A stretch of DNA of 26,950 bases from CABRXV01 sp900754955 (GTDB lineage Bacteria; Actinomycetota; Coriobacteriia; Coriobacteriales; Eggerthellaceae), in NCBI GenBank assembly GCA_902475005.1, contig CABRXV010000024.1:1-26950 (forward strand), given 5' to 3'. Position numbers and translations under genes: made by a program. Below the pieces are notes generated by a model that was given only the letters and a program-made list of their open reading frames with translations, ran no database searches and was not told the origin of the DNA. Positions 24,137 through 26,950 of the stretch are shown in pieces. The stretch's first letter is position 1. Every line of letters starts with the position of its first letter.

Positions 24137-24183
24137 AGCCCTGGAGGTTCCAGGGCTCGCAAAGTCTGCGCCCCAGGCGCAGA
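24137..24183. promoter_or_regulatory. two adjacent hairpins upstream of the DUF2798 gene
   Basis: AGCCCTGG (24137-24144) pairs with CCAGGGCT (24150-24157). TCTGCGCC (24165-24172) pairs with GGCGCAGA (24176-24183). Both stems are perfect 8-bp stems. They lie in the 539-bp divergent gap, 86 bp or more upstream of the DUF2798 start, and would be in its leader if transcribed from far upstream. Confidence 0.5.
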
Positions 24184-24335
24184 AAAACGCGCTGTGTTCT
24201 GGGATTTCAGCCATGCGGCCGATGAGAGCGAGTCATGATTATAGGGACGGCCGCCCATCTTCATGAAGAGCACACAGGTTTGCTCGACCAGCGGCGCTGC
24301 CCACGGCGGCTCGCCCGTTCCGCGCGATGCGCCGC

Positions 24336-24391
24336 TAGACGTTTCTGCGAAATCGCCTATACTGTCTGCAGGCAAGCTGCTGCGAGCTTGC
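24336..24391 (+). promoter_or_regulatory. promoter and leader hairpin of the rhodanese lipoprotein gene
   Basis: TAGACG (24336-24341), 16 bp, TATACT (24358-24363). Just downstream GCAAGCT (24372-24378) pairs with AGCTTGC (24385-24391), a hairpin at the 5' end of a leader of about 220 nt. The -35 box matches consensus at 4 of 6 bases. Confidence 0.45.
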
Positions 24392-24590
24392 TCCTGCCGC
24401 GCACGGGGCTCTTCTGATTGAGGCGCTTCGCCCCAGGCTGCGTGCCGGCGCCGTTTCTCGCTCCGACTTTCTGCACTCGTCGGCGCATGTTGTTTGGCTG
24501 ATTGCGATTCTGCCCGCACGGCCTGATTCGTCATGCGCGAACGAGGCGATGCCGCACCTGCGTTCGCGCGCGAAAGAAGGAGAACCAATC

Positions 24591-25100
24591 ATGAAATCCA
24601 CGAAGATCGTTGCCTGCGCTCTGTCCCTCGCCCTTGCCGGCGGCATTCTCGCCGGCTGCTCCTCGACGGAGGGCTCTTCGAGCAGCGCGGCTTCCTCCGC
24701 TTCCAGCAGCGCCGCCGTCGAGGTGTCCCAGATCGAGATGAAGTACATCGACCCCGCCGACGTCGAAGCCAACCTTGGCGACGACGATTACCTTGTGGTC
24801 GATCTGCGCAAGGCCGCCGACTACGAGGCCGGCCACATCCCCGGTGCCATCAGCGTCGACATGGACGCCGCTGTGAACGGCGACAACCAGGCGGGCATCG
24901 ACGCCATGACCGCCGCCCTGCAGGAGGCCACTGGATCCGATGTCGCCGAGGGCAAGACGCTCGTGCTCGTGTGCTACAGCGGCGCGAAGTACGCCCAGGC
25001 GGGCACGAATCTGCTCGGTGCGATGGGGGCCGACATGGACAGCGTGTACACCCTTGAAGGCGGTATGAAGGCCTGGACGGGCGAAACCGTTACCGATTAG
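24591..25100 (+). CDS. rhodanese-like lipoprotein
   Basis: This 169-residue protein is exported and lipid-anchored: MKSTKIVACALSLALAGG is a signal peptide and LAGC (Cys23) the lipobox. A Ser/Ala-rich spacer (24-43) is followed by one rhodanese domain: YIDPADVEANL, YLVVDLRKAADYEAGHIPGAISVDM (67-91) and the active-site loop CYSGAKYAQAG with Cys128. Rhodanese domains carry sulfane sulfur on this cysteine; the donor and acceptor here are unknown. The start at 24591 has AAGGAG 8 nt upstream. The product faces the outside of the membrane, and it lies 113 bp before two TVP38 membrane protein genes, which suggests a shared envelope role. Confidence 0.92.
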   Translation: MKSTKIVACALSLALAGGILAGCSSTEGSSSSAASSASSSAAVEVSQIEMKYIDPADVEANLGDDDYLVVDLRKAADYEAGHIPGAISVDMDAAVNGDNQAGIDAMTAALQEATGSDVAEGKTLVLVCYSGAKYAQAGTNLLGAMGADMDSVYTLEGGMKAWTGETVTD

Positions 25101-25140
25101 CGCCATTTGGAGTTGTCGTCCGCCGTGCTGCAGCGCGCAG

Positions 25141-25172
25141 GGCGGCGCGCCCCTCTTCCAGGGCGCGCCGCC
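25141..25172 (+). terminator. perfect 12-bp hairpin between the rhodanese and TVP38 genes
   Basis: GGCGGCGCGCCC (25141-25152) pairs perfectly with GGGCGCGCCGCC (25161-25172) over an 8-nt loop. It lacks a T-run, so it may end transcription only partly or act as an mRNA barrier. Confidence 0.55.
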
Positions 25173-25213
25173 GGCGTCGCGCGTTCGCAATGCGGCCGAT
25201 GAAAGGCATGCGC

Positions 25214-25927
25214 ATGAAACCCAAGACAGCCGCGTGGATTCAGCGCGGCATCATCGTCGCCGTCGTGGCGGCGTCTTTTCTCGCGTATGCGCTCGTTCCC
25301 GCGGTACGCGAGGCTGCGGCGTCGGTGCTCGCCATGTTCGCAACGGGCGACTTCTCCGCCGCGAGCGCCTTCATGGCCGAGTACGGCCCCTATGCGGCGG
25401 CGGTATCGTTCCTGCTCATGGTGTTCCAGTCGATCGCCGCGCCGCTGCCGGCGTTCCTCGTCACCATCGCCAACGCGAACCTGTTCGGCTGGTGGCAGGG
25501 AGCCGTCCTGTCGTGGACGAGCTCGATGGTGGGTGCCGCCCTGTGCTTCTGGATCGCGAAGGCGCTCGGCCGCGAAGCGGTCGAGAAACTCACGAGCAGG
25601 GCGGGACTTGCCCGCATCGACGAGTTCTTCGAGCGCCACGGCAGCCAGAGCGTGCTTGTCGCGCGCCTGCTGCCGTTCGTGTCGTTCGACTTCGTGAGTT
25701 ACTTCGCGGGGCTCACCTCGATGTCGTTCCGCTCGTTCATCGTCGCGACGGGCATCGGGCAGCTGCCGGCGACGGTGGTGTACTCGTACGTGGGCGGCAT
25801 GCTCACGGGCGGTGCTCAAATGCTCATGTACGCATTGCTCATCCTGTTTGCGCTCGGCGTGCTGACGGTGATCGTCCGCCAGGTGTACGCGGAGCGCGTG
25901 AAGCGGAAGGCGGGCGATGACGCGTAG
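25214..25927 (+). CDS. TVP38/TMEM64 family (DedA-related) membrane protein, copy 1
   Basis: An integral membrane protein of about 237 residues. The start at 25214 is chosen because GAAAGG (25201-25206) is 7 nt upstream; ATGs at 25190, 25199 and 25208 are also in frame. A first membrane helix (IIVAVVAASFLAYALVPAV) is followed by the family core: VFQSIAAPLPAFLVTIANANLFGWWQGAVLSWTSSMVGAALCFWIAKALGRE, FERHGSQSVLVARLLPFVSFDFVSYFAGLTSMSFRSFIVAT, and a last helix YALLILFALGVLTVIV. Family members are thought to handle lipids or small ions at the membrane; the substrate here is unknown. The 3' end overlaps copy 2 by 11 bp, so they are translated together. Confidence 0.88.
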   Translation: MKPKTAAWIQRGIIVAVVAASFLAYALVPAVREAAASVLAMFATGDFSAASAFMAEYGPYAAAVSFLLMVFQSIAAPLPAFLVTIANANLFGWWQGAVLSWTSSMVGAALCFWIAKALGREAVEKLTSRAGLARIDEFFERHGSQSVLVARLLPFVSFDFVSYFAGLTSMSFRSFIVATGIGQLPATVVYSYVGGMLTGGAQMLMYALLILFALGVLTVIVRQVYAERVKRKAGDDA

Positions 25928-26636
25928 CGGGTACAGAGCGGTCGCGTGCGTGGCGACGATTACGGTGCTGGTCGTTGTCGGCTGCGCGTCGGGCGCGGCA
26001 GGTTTCGTGACGGACGGAAGCGCCCAAGCCGCACTGCAGCGCCTCGTCACGCACAACGAGGCGCTGGCGGTGGCAGCGTACTGCGCGATCGTCATAGCAG
26101 GGTGCGCGGTGCTCGCGGTGCCAGGGGCGGTGTACGCCGTTGCGGCTGCTGCGTTGTTCGGCCCGCTTATGGGCACGGTGTGGTGCTCGCTTGCGGCGAC
26201 GGCGGGGGCGGTCCTTGCGTTTCTCGCGGGCCGCTTCTTCTTGCGCGATGCCGTGCGGCCGCGCGTTCTGCGCCATGATCTGCTGCGCCGTTGGCTCTTC
26301 TCGGGCTCGCGTCGCAGCGAGGTGGCGACGCTCGCGGTGACGCGGCTCGTTCCGCTTTTCCCGTTCAACGTGCAGAACTTCGCCTACGGCGTCACCGACA
26401 TGCCGCTGCCGGTGTATGCGCTCGGAACCTTCGCGTTCATCGTTCCGGGCACGGCGCTCTACGCCTACGGTGCGGCGGGGGTTCTGAGCGCGGACGGGCG
26501 CGCAACCTACCTCGCCGTCGCCGCATGTCTGCTCGTTGCGCTCGCCGTCTGCGCGGCTGCGCTGTCTCGCCGCTTCGGCGTGTCTCGCATGCGGCAGGTG
26601 AGGGAGCCGCAGGAGGGAGGCCGTGATGGCGCGTAG
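25917..26636 (+). CDS. TVP38/TMEM64 family membrane protein, copy 2
   Basis: A 239-residue homologue of the preceding protein but clearly diverged. It shows a first helix (CVATITVLVVVGCASGAAGF), the core AGCAVLAVPGAVYAVAAAALFGPLMGTVWCSLAATAGAVLAFLAGRFFLRD, LAVTRLVPLFPFNVQNFAYGVTDMPLPVYALGTFAFIVPGTALYAYGAAG, and a last helix YLAVAACLLVALAVCAAAL. The NxxNF/YGVT part is the usual TVP38 signature. Its ATG lies inside the end of copy 1 and its own stop lies inside the start of the next gene, each by 11 bp. Such tightly packed pairs suggest a heteromeric or sequentially acting pair. Confidence 0.88.
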   Translation: MTRSGYRAVACVATITVLVVVGCASGAAGFVTDGSAQAALQRLVTHNEALAVAAYCAIVIAGCAVLAVPGAVYAVAAAALFGPLMGTVWCSLAATAGAVLAFLAGRFFLRDAVRPRVLRHDLLRRWLFSGSRRSEVATLAVTRLVPLFPFNVQNFAYGVTDMPLPVYALGTFAFIVPGTALYAYGAAGVLSADGRATYLAVAACLLVALAVCAAALSRRFGVSRMRQVREPQEGGRDGA

Positions 26637-26950
26637 CGGGTGCGGTACGCCTCGCGGGTTGGCGGCGCGCGTGCGCGGGGCGCTCGCACGGGTGGAGAAG
26701 GCGCACTACCCGTTTCGGAACTACCGCTATGCTCATGCGGAGAGCGCGGTGCTTGTGGGATGCAACGTGGTGTCACTCTTCCCGCGTACCGTCGACGCGG
26801 TGGTGAGGCTGCTTCGGACGGAAGCGGGCGCAGGCGCGGCCTTCGACTGCTGCGGCGCCTCGTTCGCACTCGACGGCGACCCGGCCGCCGCGCAGCGTGT
26901 GCGCGCGGGCGTCGCGGACCGCCTGCGCGCATGCGGTGTGCGCGCGGCGG
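26626..26950 (+). CDS. CCG-domain (HdrB-like) Fe-S protein, N-terminal part (3' end outside window)
   Basis: The frame from ATG 26626 (GGAGGGAGG upstream) is open to the window edge, 108 codons. It shows ALARVEKAHYPFRNYR, then AVLVGCNVVSLFPRTVDAVVRLLR and FDCCGASFALDGDP. The C-x(n)-CCG arrangement is that of cysteine-rich CCG domains, as in heterodisulfide reductase subunit B and related (Fe-S)-binding proteins, which bind Fe-S or handle disulfides. It overlaps the second TVP38 gene by 11 bp, so it is in the same operon. It may be the redox partner of the TVP38 pair. The second half of the domain is not visible. Confidence 0.75.
   Translation, partial: MARSGCGTPRGLAARVRGALARVEKAHYPFRNYRYAHAESAVLVGCNVVSLFPRTVDAVVRLLRTEAGAGAAFDCCGASFALDGDPAAAQRVRAGVADRLRACGVRAA

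Overview
The window is GC-rich (AT-rich stretches occur only between genes) and looks like chromosome from an anaerobic actinobacterium of the Coriobacteriia, most likely Eggerthellaceae. The basis is protein style, codon bias, a large HgdB/HgdC-type fused dehydratase-activase and the selenocysteine genes. This placement is inferred from recognition, not from a search.

Layout. Bases 1-2483 hold the 3' part of a large 2-hydroxyacyl-CoA dehydratase/activase-type protein, followed by a 586-bp gap with two AT-rich palindromes. Bases 3070-7167 hold a flavin split-barrel protein, rsmI (probably leaderless), a YgjP-type metallopeptidase overlapping rsmI by 4 bp, and a DHA2-type MFS transporter. A gap of about 880 bp contains a 244-bp four-unit repeat element. 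Then come metG; a tatD-family gene interrupted by one in-frame UGA; a flavodoxin-fold protein with a long Gly/Arg/Lys-rich tail; rsmA; and, convergent, the selA-selB operon. A family-4 glycosyltransferase diverges from selA.

Bases 17940-22644 form a probable redox/chalcogen cluster on the plus strand: a stand-alone HgdB-like dehydratase-fold protein resembling the double-cubane cluster proteins, a DUF3343 protein (putative Se/S carrier), a second copy of the four-unit repeat element, a NifS/EF2568-like cysteine desulfurase, an HgdC-like ATP-dependent activase and a second DUF3343 protein. After a gap with two matching hairpins comes a minus-strand DUF2798 membrane protein. The plus strand then carries a rhodanese lipoprotein, two tandem TVP38/TMEM64 membrane proteins and the start of a CCG-type Fe-S protein.

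How it may fit together (inference). SelA makes Sec-tRNA and SelB delivers it to UGA codons followed by a SECIS hairpin. The desulfurase and the two DUF3343 proteins could supply or shuttle sulfane S or Se. The activase would drive ATP-dependent electron transfer into the HgdB-like protein. The rhodanese lipoprotein with the TVP38 pair may be an envelope-side sulfur/selenium module. The two most unusual observations are the in-frame UGA in tatD, which has a candidate SECIS hairpin beside it and lies 2-3 kb from selB/selA, and the duplicated 242-244-bp repeat element with strictly kept internal spacing.
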